Of a stretch of 64,000 nucleotides of DNA, positions 36,281 through 45,644 are shown one piece after another. Every line of letters begins with the position of its first letter. Positions within the stretch are counted from its first letter, which is position 1. A program made the position numbers and the translations under genes. Source of the DNA: Nocardioides sp. BGMRC 2183 (GTDB taxonomy: Bacteria; Actinomycetota; Actinomycetes; Propionibacteriales; Nocardioidaceae); the NCBI GenBank assembly GCA_008123405.1, contig VSSA01000005.1, positions 273,035 to 337,034 of the forward strand. The letters are read 5' to 3'. The notes beneath the pieces were generated by a model. It was not told the origin of the DNA and did no database searches. It saw only the letters and a list, made by a program, of their open reading frames with translations.

Positions 36281-37159
36281 ATGACGGAGCGGATCCTGGC
36301 CTCGGAGCACGTGGGGCAGTTCTTCCTCACCACGCCCCGGGGCCGGGACCGCATCGAGTTCACCGAGTACGGCGCCGGCGAGGCCTGGGTCGTCCTGGTG
36401 CCACCGCTGCTGGTGCCACGCCGCTTCCAGGATCGTCTCGCCCATGTGTTGGCCTCGGCAGGGCTGCACGTCGTCGTCCCGGACCTCTTGGGCCACGGTC
36501 GCTCCGACCGACCTGCGGATCCGCTGGCCTACTCGGTGACCGGGTTCGCCGAGCAGGTGGTGGCGCTGTTGGATCACCTGGGGGCGCGGCAGGCCGTCAT
36601 CGGCGGCACCGGGTTGGGCGCCAACATCGCGTTGGAGACGGCCGTGGTGGCCGACGAGCGGGTCAGCGGGCTGCTGCTCGACGGGCCGGTGCTCGACGAC
36701 GGGCTGGTCACCGAGATCGGCACGCTGGGGTCGGTGATGCACCTGGCGCGGTTCGCTCCGCTGGGCGTTCGGGTGGCACGGTGGCTCTCGCGACCCGTGC
36801 CCGCCCGCCTGGCGCCGGGTCCACTCGGGGTCGGTCTGGATCTGCTGGACCATCGGCCCGCCCCCCTCGCTGCGATGACCCACGGGGTGCTGTTCGGCAG
36901 GTTGGCGCCTTCCCTCGCCGAGCGACAGGCGATCGCCGCGCCGGCGCTGGTGATCGCACGTCCGGGTGACCTCTTCCGGCGGGCCTCGGACGCCGAAGCA
37001 CTGGCCGAGCAGTTGCCGACAGCTGCTCTGGAGCGGATGAGCACTCCCTGGCGGCGAGTGCGGGCGCCCGAGCAGCTGGACATGGCGGTGGCGCGCTTCG
37101 TGCTCGACGCCGCGCGCCCGAAGGGCATCCGGCGCAGCCGCCGGCGCGGCGGCGCCTGA
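36281..37159 (+). CDS. Alpha/beta-hydrolase fold protein lacking the usual nucleophile
   Basis: 292 residues with an alpha/beta hydrolase outline: VVLVPPLLVPRRFQDRLAHV, VVVPDLLGHGRSDRPADPLA, then the nucleophile elbow. That elbow reads VIGGTGLGANIALE: where G-x-S-x-G is expected there is G-T-G-L-G, with glycine at the nucleophile place. The C-terminal third has a possible acid region (LVIARPGDLFRRASDAEALA) but a weak final His. The fold is clear; catalysis is doubtful. It stands between leuA and recO and may share the leuA transcript. Confidence 0.78.
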   Translation: MTERILASEHVGQFFLTTPRGRDRIEFTEYGAGEAWVVLVPPLLVPRRFQDRLAHVLASAGLHVVVPDLLGHGRSDRPADPLAYSVTGFAEQVVALLDHLGARQAVIGGTGLGANIALETAVVADERVSGLLLDGPVLDDGLVTEIGTLGSVMHLARFAPLGVRVARWLSRPVPARLAPGPLGVGLDLLDHRPAPLAAMTHGVLFGRLAPSLAERQAIAAPALVIARPGDLFRRASDAEALAEQLPTAALERMSTPWRRVRAPEQLDMAVARFVLDAARPKGIRRSRRRGGA

Positions 37160-37217
37160 TCCACAGCGACCGTCGACCCGGCCCGCGTGCCGTCGAGCTC
37201 CTGTCGGTCCGCGACGG

Positions 37218-37229
37218 CAGAATGGGCGA
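37218..37229 (+). promoter_or_regulatory. Leaderless-type -10 box before recO
   Basis: CAGAAT (37218-37223) is followed by six bases and the GTG start. The lipoprotein gene at 43576 has an almost identical arrangement (CAGTAT, six bases, GTG). Confidence 0.35.
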
Positions 37230-37982
37230 GTGGTCCTCTACCGTGACGAAGCGCTGGTGCTGCGCACCCACAAGCTCGGTGAGGCCGACCGCATCATCAC
37301 GATGCTCACCCGGAACAACGGCCGGGTGCGAGCGGTGGCTCGCGGGGTGCGGCGTACCAGCTCTCGGTGGGGGGCGCGGCTGGAGCCGTTCACCCACGTC
37401 GACCTGCAACTCGCCGAAGGGCGCAACCTGGACACGATCACGCAGGCGGAGACCCGGTCGGCGTTCGCGGCCGAGATCGGCTTCGACTACGACCGTTACA
37501 CCGCCGGCACCGTGATGCTGGAGACGGCGGAGCGTCTGGTCGTGGAGGAGCGGGAGCCGGCCGTGCAGCAGTTCTCACTGTTGGTGGCCGCGCTGCGGGC
37601 GATGGCATCCGGGCAGCGGCAACCGGGGCACGTGCTCGATTCCTACCTGCTGCGGGCGTTGGCGGTTGCCGGCTACGCCCCCTCCTTCTCCGACTGCTCT
37701 CATTGCGGACGACCGCCAGTGCTGTCCACCGGGGAGCTGACAACCCATCGGTGGCTCAACCCGTCGATGGGTGGGGTGCTCTGCTCGACCTGCCGGATCC
37801 CGGGCTCGGCGACACCGGCCCCGGAGACGGTCCGACTGCTCGGTGGTCTGCTGGCCGGTGACTGGACGGTGGTGGAGGCCGCCGAGGTCCGCCACGTGCG
37901 TGAGGCCAGCGGACTGGTCGCTGCGTTCGTCCAGTGGCAGTTGGAGCGGGGCCTGCGCTCGCTCGCCTACGTCGAGCGCTGA
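37230..37982 (+). CDS. recO: DNA repair protein RecO
   Basis: 250 residues. The N-terminal OB fold (LYRDEALVLRTHKLGEADRI, RAVARGVRRTSSRWGARLEP) and the C-terminal helical part with a zinc site (Cys156, Cys159 in DCSHCGRP; Cys185, Cys188 in VLCSTCRI) are both present. RecO helps RecA load on SSB-coated single strands in the RecFOR pathway. The start is GTG. uppS follows 14 bp later; recO-uppS is a conserved actinobacterial pair. Confidence 0.94.
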   Translation: MVLYRDEALVLRTHKLGEADRIITMLTRNNGRVRAVARGVRRTSSRWGARLEPFTHVDLQLAEGRNLDTITQAETRSAFAAEIGFDYDRYTAGTVMLETAERLVVEEREPAVQQFSLLVAALRAMASGQRQPGHVLDSYLLRALAVAGYAPSFSDCSHCGRPPVLSTGELTTHRWLNPSMGGVLCSTCRIPGSATPAPETVRLLGGLLAGDWTVVEAAEVRHVREASGLVAAFVQWQLERGLRSLAYVER

Positions 37983-37996
37983 CTACGATTCGCAGG

Positions 37997-38815
37997 GTGA
38001 GCCGCTCTTCTCGTCGTACCCGTTCGGTCTCCGCGGCCCGGCGCGAAGTGCGCCCGCCCACCCCCCATCCATCAGGTGCTCGGCCGCCGGTGATCCCGGC
38101 AGAGCTCGTGCCGCACCATGTCGCCATCGTGATGGACGGCAACGGGCGCTGGGCCAAGGAGCGCGGACTGCCCCGGACGAAGGGTCACGAACAGGGGGAG
38201 TCCTCGCTCTTCGACGTGGTCGAGGGCGCGATCGAGATCGGTGTGAAGGCGATCTCGGCCTATGCGTTCTCCACCGAGAACTGGTCGCGCAGCCCCGAGG
38301 AGGTGAAGTTCCTGATGGGCTTCAACCGGGACGTGATCCGGCGGCGGCGCGACGAGATGAACGAGCTCGGCGTGCGGGTGCGCTGGGCCGGCCGAGCCCC
38401 TCGACTGTGGAAGTCGGTGATCAAGGAGCTGCAGGTCGCCGAGGAGCTCACCCGCGACAACGACGTGCTGACCCTGACCATGTGCGTCAACTACGGCGGC
38501 CGCTCCGAGCTCGGTGACGCCGCCCGCGCGCTGGCCCAGGACGTCGCCGCCGGGAGGGTCAACCCGAACCGGGTCGATGACAAGACCCTGGGCCGTTACC
38601 TCTACGTCCCTGAACTCCCCGACGCCGACCTGATCTGGCGCACCTCCGGCGAGCAGCGCCTCTCCAACTACATGCTCTACCAGGCCGCATACGCCGAGTT
38701 CGTCTTCTCCGACGTGCTCTGGCCCGACGTCGACCGACGCCACCTCTGGGAGGCGATCGAGACCTACGCCCGCCGTGATCGGCGGTACGGCGGAGCCCAG
38801 CCCAACCCGTCCTGA
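37997..38815 (+). CDS. uppS: Isoprenyl transferase (Z-decaprenyl/undecaprenyl diphosphate synthase)
   Basis: 272 residues. The family signature HHVAIVMDGNGRWAKERGLP holds catalytic Asp47, and ENWSRSPEEV, CVNYGGRSEL and DLIWRTSGEQRLSNYMLYQA follow in order. It condenses isopentenyl diphosphate units to make the lipid carrier for peptidoglycan and other glycans. The GTG at 37997 is used: TACGAT lies seven bases upstream. About 35 basic, low-complexity residues precede the catalytic core. It converges with znuB across 70 bp that includes an imperfect hairpin. Confidence 0.95.
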   Translation: MSRSSRRTRSVSAARREVRPPTPHPSGARPPVIPAELVPHHVAIVMDGNGRWAKERGLPRTKGHEQGESSLFDVVEGAIEIGVKAISAYAFSTENWSRSPEEVKFLMGFNRDVIRRRRDEMNELGVRVRWAGRAPRLWKSVIKELQVAEELTRDNDVLTLTMCVNYGGRSELGDAARALAQDVAAGRVNPNRVDDKTLGRYLYVPELPDADLIWRTSGEQRLSNYMLYQAAYAEFVFSDVLWPDVDRRHLWEAIETYARRDRRYGGAQPNPS

Positions 38816-38835
38816 CCCTCGGCCTACCTGAGCCT

Positions 38836-38885
38836 CAACGTGTGGTTTGTCAGTCGCATGATGACTGGGCGGCCACACGCTGTTG
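38836..38885. terminator. Possible shared terminator hairpin between uppS and znuB
   Basis: CAACGTGTGG (38836-38845) pairs with CCACACGCTGTTG (38873-38885) with a small bulge, and CAGTC/GACTG forms an inner stem. There is no T-run on either strand. As it sits between two convergent genes a role in ending both transcripts is plausible, not shown. Confidence 0.4.
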
Positions 38886-39890
38886 CTAGTGCTCGTCGTA
38901 GTGGGCGCCGTGGGCAGCGTGGCGGTGGCCGTCGTGGACGTAGTCCACGTGGTCCTGGTGCGGGACTGCCAGATGCCCGCAGCCCGGCCCGTGTTCGTGG
39001 GGATGTGCCCCGGCCGGCTCGTGCTCGACGGTGCCGGTCTCGGGGAAGGGAGCGCGAAGCCGTTGCCGACGCCGCTGCAGTAGGCCGATCGGCCAGGTGG
39101 CGACGAAGCAGCACAGCGCCACCATCACGATCGTCGGCCCTGGCGCGACCGAGAGTGCATGGGCGTCGGAGAGGTAGGCAGAGATGAGCAGACCGCCCAC
39201 TCCGGCACCGGCGCCGACGACGACGCCGCCGGCCATCGTCGCGCGGAAGGATCGGGAGAGCTGCTGTGACGCGGCGACCGGGACGATCATCAGGGCAGAG
39301 ACCAGTAGCAGGCCGACGGTGCGCATCGCGACGGTCACCGTCACCGCTGCGAGCACCGCGATCACCAGGTTGTAGGCCCGGACCCGGAGGCCCGCCACCT
39401 GCGCGAAGTCCGGGTCCTGAGCCACGGTGAAGAGCTGGGGGAGCAGACCGACGCCGACCACCACGATCGCGATCGAGATGATCAGCGTGAACCAGATGTC
39501 GGTCAGGGAGATCGAGGTGATCGACCCGAACAGGTAGCGCTGCAGGGTGGCGCCGCTCTGGCCGGCCAACCCGGTGATCATCACGCCGCCGGCGAGTCCG
39601 CCGTAGAACAGCAGGGCCAGGGCCAGGTCGGCGCTGGTGCGGCCGCGGTCCCGGATGATCTCGATGGTGATGGCGCCGATGATCGCCACCGCGACGGCGG
39701 TCCAGGTCGGGGCGATGCCGGTCCACAGACCGAGTGCCACACCGGTGACCGCGATGTGTCCCATGCCGTCGCCAAGGAGGGCAAGTCGTCGTTGCACCAG
39801 GTAGGTGCCGATCACCGGAGCTGCGAGGCCGGTCACGAACGCAGCGAGCAGAGCGCGCTGCATGAAGGGGTAGCCGAGCAGTTCGATCAC
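38886..39890 (-). CDS. znuB: Zinc ABC transporter permease (ZnuB-like)
   Basis: 334 residues with seven to eight membrane helices, ABC-3 family (manganese/zinc permeases): RRLALLGDGMGHIAVTGVAL is the coupling region. The C-terminus is His-rich (PAGAHPHEHGPGCGHLAVPH then HDGHRHAAHGAHYDEH), which may bind zinc at the membrane surface. The GTG start overlaps the ATPase stop (GTGA). It is the last gene of the operon. The paired His-rich binding protein and the Zur-type box argue for zinc rather than manganese. Confidence 0.9.
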   Translation of the reverse strand: MIELLGYPFMQRALLAAFVTGLAAPVIGTYLVQRRLALLGDGMGHIAVTGVALGLWTGIAPTWTAVAVAIIGAITIEIIRDRGRTSADLALALLFYGGLAGGVMITGLAGQSGATLQRYLFGSITSISLTDIWFTLIISIAIVVVGVGLLPQLFTVAQDPDFAQVAGLRVRAYNLVIAVLAAVTVTVAMRTVGLLLVSALMIVPVAASQQLSRSFRATMAGGVVVGAGAGVGGLLISAYLSDAHALSVAPGPTIVMVALCCFVATWPIGLLQRRRQRLRAPFPETGTVEHEPAGAHPHEHGPGCGHLAVPHQDHVDYVHDGHRHAAHGAHYDEH

Positions 39891-40687
39891 GTGGACACCT
39901 CCCCGTCCTGGTGCGGGTCTCGGTCCAGCGGCGCCACGAATCCAGGGTCGGGTTCGGTTTGGGCGGGGTGCAGGTGGTGGTGGCCGTGGGCGTCGTGGAT
40001 GTCCAGCGGCGCGCCGTCGTACTCGACCCGTCCGTCGCGGAGCACGACGGTGCGCTCGACGAGCGGAGCCAGCGGACCGAGCTCGTGGGTGACCAGTACG
40101 ACGGTGCTGCCCGCCCGCGCCAGCGCGGCCAGGGCGTCGGCCAGGGCGTGCTGGTTCGGCAGGTCGACGCCGGCGGTCGGCTCGTCGAGGAAGAAGAGGT
40201 CGGGGTCACCGGCCAGTGCGCGGGCGATCAGGACACGCTGCTGCTGACCGCCGGAGAGCGTGGCGACGTTGTCGCGCGCCCGATCGGCGAGACCCACCAG
40301 GTCGAGCGCCGCGGCGACGGCCGCCCGGTCGGCCCGTCCGGCGGGGCGGAGCAGCTTGCGGCGGGTGAGCCGGCCGGAGGAGACGACCTCCGTGACGGAG
40401 GCAGGTACGCCGCTGGCGGCGCTGGCCCGCTGCGGGACGTAGCCGAGACGATGCCAGGCGCGGAACGACGCGAACGGGGTGCCGAAGAGCGCGAGGGAGC
40501 CGTGCGTGAGGGGGCGCAGCCCGGTGAGGGCGCGGATCAGCGTCGACTTGCCCGAGCCGTTCGGTCCGAGCAGGGTCACGAACTCACCGCTGCGGACGGT
40601 CAGGTCGATCTGGCGCAGGATCGGACGGCCGCCGATGGCGACCGCTCCACCCTGCAGTTCGACGACCGCGTCGGGAGTTCGGTTCAA
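39887..40687 (-). CDS. znuC: Zinc ABC transporter ATP-binding protein (ZnuC-like)
   Basis: 266 residues. Walker A GPNGSGKST at 41-49, signature LSGGQQQRVLIARALAG and Walker B DLFFLDEPTAGVD are all intact. Start is TTG at 40687, overlapping the stop of the binding protein (TTGA), a coupling arrangement; the next downstream GTG or ATG would lose conserved residues. A His-rich tail (HDAHGHHHLHPAQTE) is present. Couples ATP hydrolysis to zinc import through ZnuB. Confidence 0.93.
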   Translation of the reverse strand: MNRTPDAVVELQGGAVAIGGRPILRQIDLTVRSGEFVTLLGPNGSGKSTLIRALTGLRPLTHGSLALFGTPFASFRAWHRLGYVPQRASAASGVPASVTEVVSSGRLTRRKLLRPAGRADRAAVAAALDLVGLADRARDNVATLSGGQQQRVLIARALAGDPDLFFLDEPTAGVDLPNQHALADALAALARAGSTVVLVTHELGPLAPLVERTVVLRDGRVEYDGAPLDIHDAHGHHHLHPAQTEPDPGFVAPLDRDPHQDGEVST

Positions 40688-41718
40688 CAGCGGTTCGCAT
40701 CCTCGAGAAGCGCAAGATTGTGACGCATGAGGGAAACATAGTCCTCGTCGGCGGTCTCGTCGGTGAGGCCCTCGATCGGATCGAGTACCTCGACGTCGAC
40801 TCCGGCGTCGTTCGCGAGCGACTCAGCGGCCGCCGGGCTCACCAGGCTTTCGGAGAAGACGGTGGTGATCCCGTCCTCTTCGATCAGGTCCTGGAGGTCG
40901 GCGAGGGCGGCCGGCGTGGGCTCCGCGTCCGGCGTGATGCCATTGATCGACTCCAGGTCGAGACCGTACTTCTCCAGGTAGCCGAAGGCGTCGTGGTTGG
41001 TCACCACCGTGGTGATCTCGCAGTCCCCGAGGCCGGTGCGGAACTCCTCGTCCAGTGCTTCGAGGTCAGTGCGCAGCGCGGCGGCGTTCTGCTCGAAGGT
41101 CGCCGCGTCGTCAGGTGCGATCTCGGCGAGCGCCTCGGCGACCGCGTCGCCGAGGTCGGCCATCCGGATCGGGTCGTGCCAGAAGTGCGGATCGTCCTCG
41201 CCGTGGTCGTGCTCCTCGTCGGCGTGCTCCTCGTCGGCGTGCTCCTCGTCGGCGTGCTCCTCGTCGGCGTGCTCCTCGTCGGCGTGCTCCTCGTCGGCGT
41301 GCTCCTCGTCGGCGTGCTCGTCACCCTCGTGCGCATGGTCGTGCTCGTCCTCGAAGGGGACCAGGTCGACCGCGGTCGCAGCGTCCAGGACCTCCCCGTT
41401 CGCCGACTCCGCGACGGCCTCATCGACGGCCGGCTGCATCCCGTCGAGGTAGACGAGAAGGTCGGCGTCGGAGATCAGCGCGCTCTCTCGGACGCCGAGC
41501 TCGAGATCGTGCGGCTCGCCGCCCGGCAACGTCAGGTTCTCCACCTCGATGTCGTCCCCGGCAACGCGGTCGGTGACGTACTGGAGGGCGTAGAAGGCGG
41601 CGGCGACCGAGACGCCGTCCTCGCTGGACGGGCCGTCCTGCTCGGTCAGCGCGCCGCACCCTGCCGTGGTCAACGCGAGTGCGGTCAAGGGGGCGAGGAT
41701 TCGTACGGCGCGGGGCAT
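40684..41718 (-). CDS. znuA: Zinc ABC transporter substrate-binding lipoprotein (ZnuA-like)
   Basis: 344 residues, cluster A-I metal-binding family. Signal peptide with lipobox LTTAGC (Cys21); metal-ligand regions include GGEPHDLELGVRESALISDA, DPHFWHDPIRM and VTNHDAFGYLEKYG. Between them is a charged, His-rich loop carrying seven ADEEH repeats at about 136-170 (15-bp units), a zinc-trapping feature of ZnuA. The ATG at 41718 is preferred: a -10-like GAGAAT lies seven bases upstream, making the mRNA leaderless, and the same bases form a Zur-type palindrome. In-frame ATGs at 41727 and 41733 lie inside that box. Confidence 0.93.
   Translation of the reverse strand: MPRAVRILAPLTALALTTAGCGALTEQDGPSSEDGVSVAAAFYALQYVTDRVAGDDIEVENLTLPGGEPHDLELGVRESALISDADLLVYLDGMQPAVDEAVAESANGEVLDAATAVDLVPFEDEHDHAHEGDEHADEEHADEEHADEEHADEEHADEEHADEEHADEEHDHGEDDPHFWHDPIRMADLGDAVAEALAEIAPDDAATFEQNAAALRTDLEALDEEFRTGLGDCEITTVVTNHDAFGYLEKYGLDLESINGITPDAEPTPAALADLQDLIEEDGITTVFSESLVSPAAAESLANDAGVDVEVLDPIEGLTDETADEDYVSLMRHNLALLEDANRC
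41209..41313 (-). repeat. 15-bp tandem repeat, seven units, in znuA
   Basis: Seven identical units (GTGCTCCTCGTCGGC on the plus strand) encode ADEEH on the minus strand. All seven copies are perfect, which suggests recent expansion; the frame is kept. Confidence 0.95.
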
Positions 41719-41733
41719 GAGAATCATTCTCAT
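41717..41733 (-). promoter_or_regulatory. Zur-type operator overlapping znuA start and -10
   Basis: ATGAGAATGATTCTCAT on the minus strand is a palindrome about one central base and fits the actinobacterial Zur pattern (TGaAAatgatTttCA). It covers the -10 candidate GAGAAT (41731-41726) and ends in the znuA ATG, so a bound repressor would block transcription directly. Confidence 0.8.
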
Positions 41734-41754
41734 CTGGTGGGGTGGTGAGGTCAA
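41726..41754 (-). promoter_or_regulatory. znuA promoter
   Basis: On the minus strand TTGACC (41754-41749), a 17-base spacer and GAGAAT (41731-41726) form a sigma-70-like promoter. The -10 is seven bases before the ATG, so the start of transcription would coincide with the start codon. Confidence 0.55.
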
Positions 41755-41789
41755 ATCGCCATTCAACGCGGTTCCGCTACGGTTCGCCC

Positions 41790-42098
41790 GTGCTCGTGGT
41801 GACCCGATTCCGCAGTGACGACGACCGGATCCGTGCAGACCTGGAGGCCGCGCACGCGCTCCTCGCCGCCTGCCCCGGGTACGTCGACGGCCGGCTCGGC
41901 CGCAACCTCGACGAACCCGATCTCTGGGTGCTGCTCACCCGTTGGGAGAGCGTGGGGGCGTATCGGCGGGCGCTGTCGTCGTACGAGGTGAAGGCGGGCG
42001 CGGTGCCGATCCTGAGCGCGGCGATCGATGAGCCGAGCGCCTATGAGCCGGTGGAGCCGAACTCGGTGCTGAACGTCGCCGAGACCCGCGTAACCTGA
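41790..42098 (+). CDS. ABM (antibiotic biosynthesis monooxygenase)-type small protein
   Basis: 102 residues with the dimeric ferredoxin-like fold of ABM proteins: VLVVTRFRSDDDRIRADLEA, then LAACPGYVDGRLGRNLDEPD and LWVLLTRWESVGAYRRALSS. Members are cofactor-free monooxygenases or heme-degrading enzymes; here no specific function can be set. The GTG has TACGGT six bases upstream. It is divergent from znuA across a short spacer, and in mycobacteria this position holds metal regulators (smtB/zur), which are not present here. Confidence 0.78.
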   Translation: MLVVTRFRSDDDRIRADLEAAHALLAACPGYVDGRLGRNLDEPDLWVLLTRWESVGAYRRALSSYEVKAGAVPILSAAIDEPSAYEPVEPNSVLNVAETRVT

Positions 42099-42158
42099 TC
42101 CTTCGCACCTCCCACGTCCACCCGGCAGCCGGCCGGGCGGTCTCAGAAAGGAACCACT

Positions 42159-43556
<1,398 letters not shown>

Positions 43557-43575
43557 ACCCTGTCAGTATGGGGGA

Positions 43576-44370
43576 GTGAGCGACGTCACGACCCCCAAGT
43601 CTCGATCCGTGGAGGGGCGCCTTCCACGGATTCAGGCCATGGCCCGCCTTCGCCGGCTCCCGCGGTCGACCCGGACCGTGGGAGCCCTGGCCGCTGCGCT
43701 GCTGCTGGGCAGCGTGCTGGCCGGATGCGGCTCGGACTCCGCCGACGAGGCGGCCGAGCCCGAGCCGTCCGCGTCGACCAGTGACCCTGCGGCCTACCTG
43801 GACACCCCGGACGGGGTCACCCTGACCGAGCCCGGCACCGAGTTGAGCCTGGGGGAGGCCGCGACGGTCGCCTGGGAGCCGCGGGAGGGCACGATCGCCG
43901 TGCTCGACCTGACCGTGGACCGGATCGAGCGGACCACCTTCGACGAGTCGTTCCAGGGCTGGCAGATCGACGACGCGACAGCGGCGATGACGCCGTACTT
44001 CGTCCGGGCGACGGCGACGAATGTCTCGGGCGAGGATCTCGGCGGGGTCCAGGTGCTGCTGTGGGCGCGCGACGACAGCGGGACGCTGGTCGCGGTGCAG
44101 CGGTTCACCGAGAAGACCTTCCGTCCGTGTCCGTCCGCCGACCTGCCCAAGGCATTCCCGGACGGCGACACTGCCCAGGTCTGCTTCGTCTACCTGATCT
44201 CGCCGGGCCGGGCGCTGACCGCCGTGGCCTTCCCGCCGCCGCAGCAGGCCGACGAGGTGCTGTGGACCGGCAAGGTGAGCACTGAGGTGCGCCCGCCCGC
44301 GGTCGAGAAGTCGCCGAAGAAGCAGCAGAACAAGCAGAATGGTGGGAAGCAGAACCGCAAGCAGCAGTAG
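43576..44370 (+). CDS. Secreted lipoprotein, unknown function
   Basis: 264 residues from the GTG, or 243 from an in-frame ATG at 43639. The signal peptide AALLLGSVLAGC gives a lipidated Cys; an acidic linker follows, then a beta-rich domain (LSLGEAATVAWEPREGTIAV, FVRATATNVSGEDLGGVQVL) resembling DUF4352/telomeric-repeat-like Ig folds, and a Lys/Gln/Asn-rich tail (KKQQNKQNGGKQNRKQQ). CAGTAT six bases before the GTG favours that start, but the codons between the two starts are unlike the rest of the gene and include a palindrome, so the ATG start is also possible. Confidence 0.75.
   Translation: MSDVTTPKSRSVEGRLPRIQAMARLRRLPRSTRTVGALAAALLLGSVLAGCGSDSADEAAEPEPSASTSDPAAYLDTPDGVTLTEPGTELSLGEAATVAWEPREGTIAVLDLTVDRIERTTFDESFQGWQIDDATAAMTPYFVRATATNVSGEDLGGVQVLLWARDDSGTLVAVQRFTEKTFRPCPSADLPKAFPDGDTAQVCFVYLISPGRALTAVAFPPPQQADEVLWTGKVSTEVRPPAVEKSPKKQQNKQNGGKQNRKQQ
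43605..43631. repeat. Short palindrome resembling the repeat arms
   Basis: ATCCGTGGA (43605-43613) and TCCACGGAT (43623-43631) are perfect inverted arms with a GGGGCGCC-type centre. The same arm sequence ATCCGTGGA and the GGCGCC occur in copy D. It looks like a repeat with its middle removed. Confidence 0.5.
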
Positions 44371-44386
44371 GACAAGGACGCGCGGA

Positions 44387-45511
44387 GTGACCCTCACCCT
44401 CGGACCGCTGACGGTGCCGACCCCCGTGGTGCTGGCGCCGATGGCGGGCATCACCAATGCCGCCTACCGACGTCTCTGCGCCGAGTTCGGCGCCGGCCTC
44501 TATGTCTGCGAGATGATCACCAGCCGTGGCCTGGTCGAGGGCGACGAGACCACCAAGAAGATGCTGGTCTTCGACGAGGCCGAGCAGGTGCGCTCGGTCC
44601 AGCTCTACGGCACTGACCCGGTCTACGTCGGCAAGGCCGCCACGATCCTCTGCGAGGAGTACGGCGTCGCCCACATCGACCTCAACTTCGGCTGCCCGGT
44701 GCCGAAGGTCACCCGCAAGGGCGGCGGTGGCGCGCTGCCGTGGAAGCGGGGCCTGCTGGCCCAGATCCTGGAGCGCGCGGTCGCCGCCGCGGCGCCCTAC
44801 GACGTGCCGGTGACGATGAAGACCCGAAAGGGACTCGACGAGGACCACCTCACCTACCGTGACGCCGGTCGGATCGCCCAGGAGACCGGGTGCGCGGCGA
44901 TCGCACTGCACGGGCGGACCGTCGCCCAGGCCTACTCCGGGGCTGCCGACTGGGACGCGATCGCCGACCTGGCCGCCTCGGCCGACATCCCGGTGCTCGG
45001 GAACGGCGACATCTGGGAGGCCGCCGACGCGCTGCGGATGGTCGAGCAGACCGGCGCCGCGGGCGTGGTGGTCGGCCGCGGCTGTCTGGGACGTCCGTGG
45101 CTCTTCCGTGACCTTGCCGACGCCTTCGCCGGCAAGCAGACCACTGCGCTGCCCACCTTGGGTGAGGTGCGCACCATGATGCGGCGTCATGCCGAGCTGC
45201 TCAGCGAGCACATGGGGGAGGAGCGGGGCTGCAAGGAGTTCCGCAAGCACGTCACCTGGTATTTGAAGGGCTTCCGCGCCGGCGGCGAGCTGCGCCGCTC
45301 GCTCGGCCTGGTCGACAGCCTGGCCGACCTGGACCGGATGCTGGCCGACCTCGATCCGGACGAGCCCTTCCCCGTCTCCGAGCTCGGCGCCCCACGGGGG
45401 CGTCAGGGCTCCCCCCGCTCCCGGGTGGTGCTGCCGGAGGGCTGGCTGAACGACACCGACGGCACCTCGGTCCACCTCACCGAGGACGTCGACGAGACCA
45501 CCGGCGGGTGA
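44387..45511 (+). CDS. dusB: tRNA-dihydrouridine synthase (DusB-like)
   Basis: 374 residues. FMN-binding TIM barrel with VVLAPMAGITNAAYRRLCAE at strand 1, the active-site cysteine in DLNFGCPVPKVTRKGGGGAL (near residue 102), LHGRTVAQAYSGAADW and VLGNGDIWEAADALRMVEQT. The C-terminal helical domain binds tRNA. It reduces uridines in the D-loop. The GTG at 44387 is used because the barrel begins at once and AAGGA lies upstream. It follows the lipoprotein by 16 bp and may share its transcript. Confidence 0.93.
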   Translation: MTLTLGPLTVPTPVVLAPMAGITNAAYRRLCAEFGAGLYVCEMITSRGLVEGDETTKKMLVFDEAEQVRSVQLYGTDPVYVGKAATILCEEYGVAHIDLNFGCPVPKVTRKGGGGALPWKRGLLAQILERAVAAAAPYDVPVTMKTRKGLDEDHLTYRDAGRIAQETGCAAIALHGRTVAQAYSGAADWDAIADLAASADIPVLGNGDIWEAADALRMVEQTGAAGVVVGRGCLGRPWLFRDLADAFAGKQTTALPTLGEVRTMMRRHAELLSEHMGEERGCKEFRKHVTWYLKGFRAGGELRRSLGLVDSLADLDRMLADLDPDEPFPVSELGAPRGRQGSPRSRVVLPEGWLNDTDGTSVHLTEDVDETTGG

Positions 45512-45644
45512 CCCGGAACACGGTCCCGGTCAGCGGTGACGATTCCGACCTGTGGAATCTCCTGTGGTTTAGTCCCTGACCATGCCGTCGGCCAGTAGGT
45601 TGACATGGCATCGACCCTGAACGCGAGAGCAAAGGAATCAGCGC

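Noticed and set aside
41209-41313. Regular 15-bp repeats as a CRISPR-like array
   Set aside because: Units are contiguous with no spacers and encode ADEEH in frame inside znuA.
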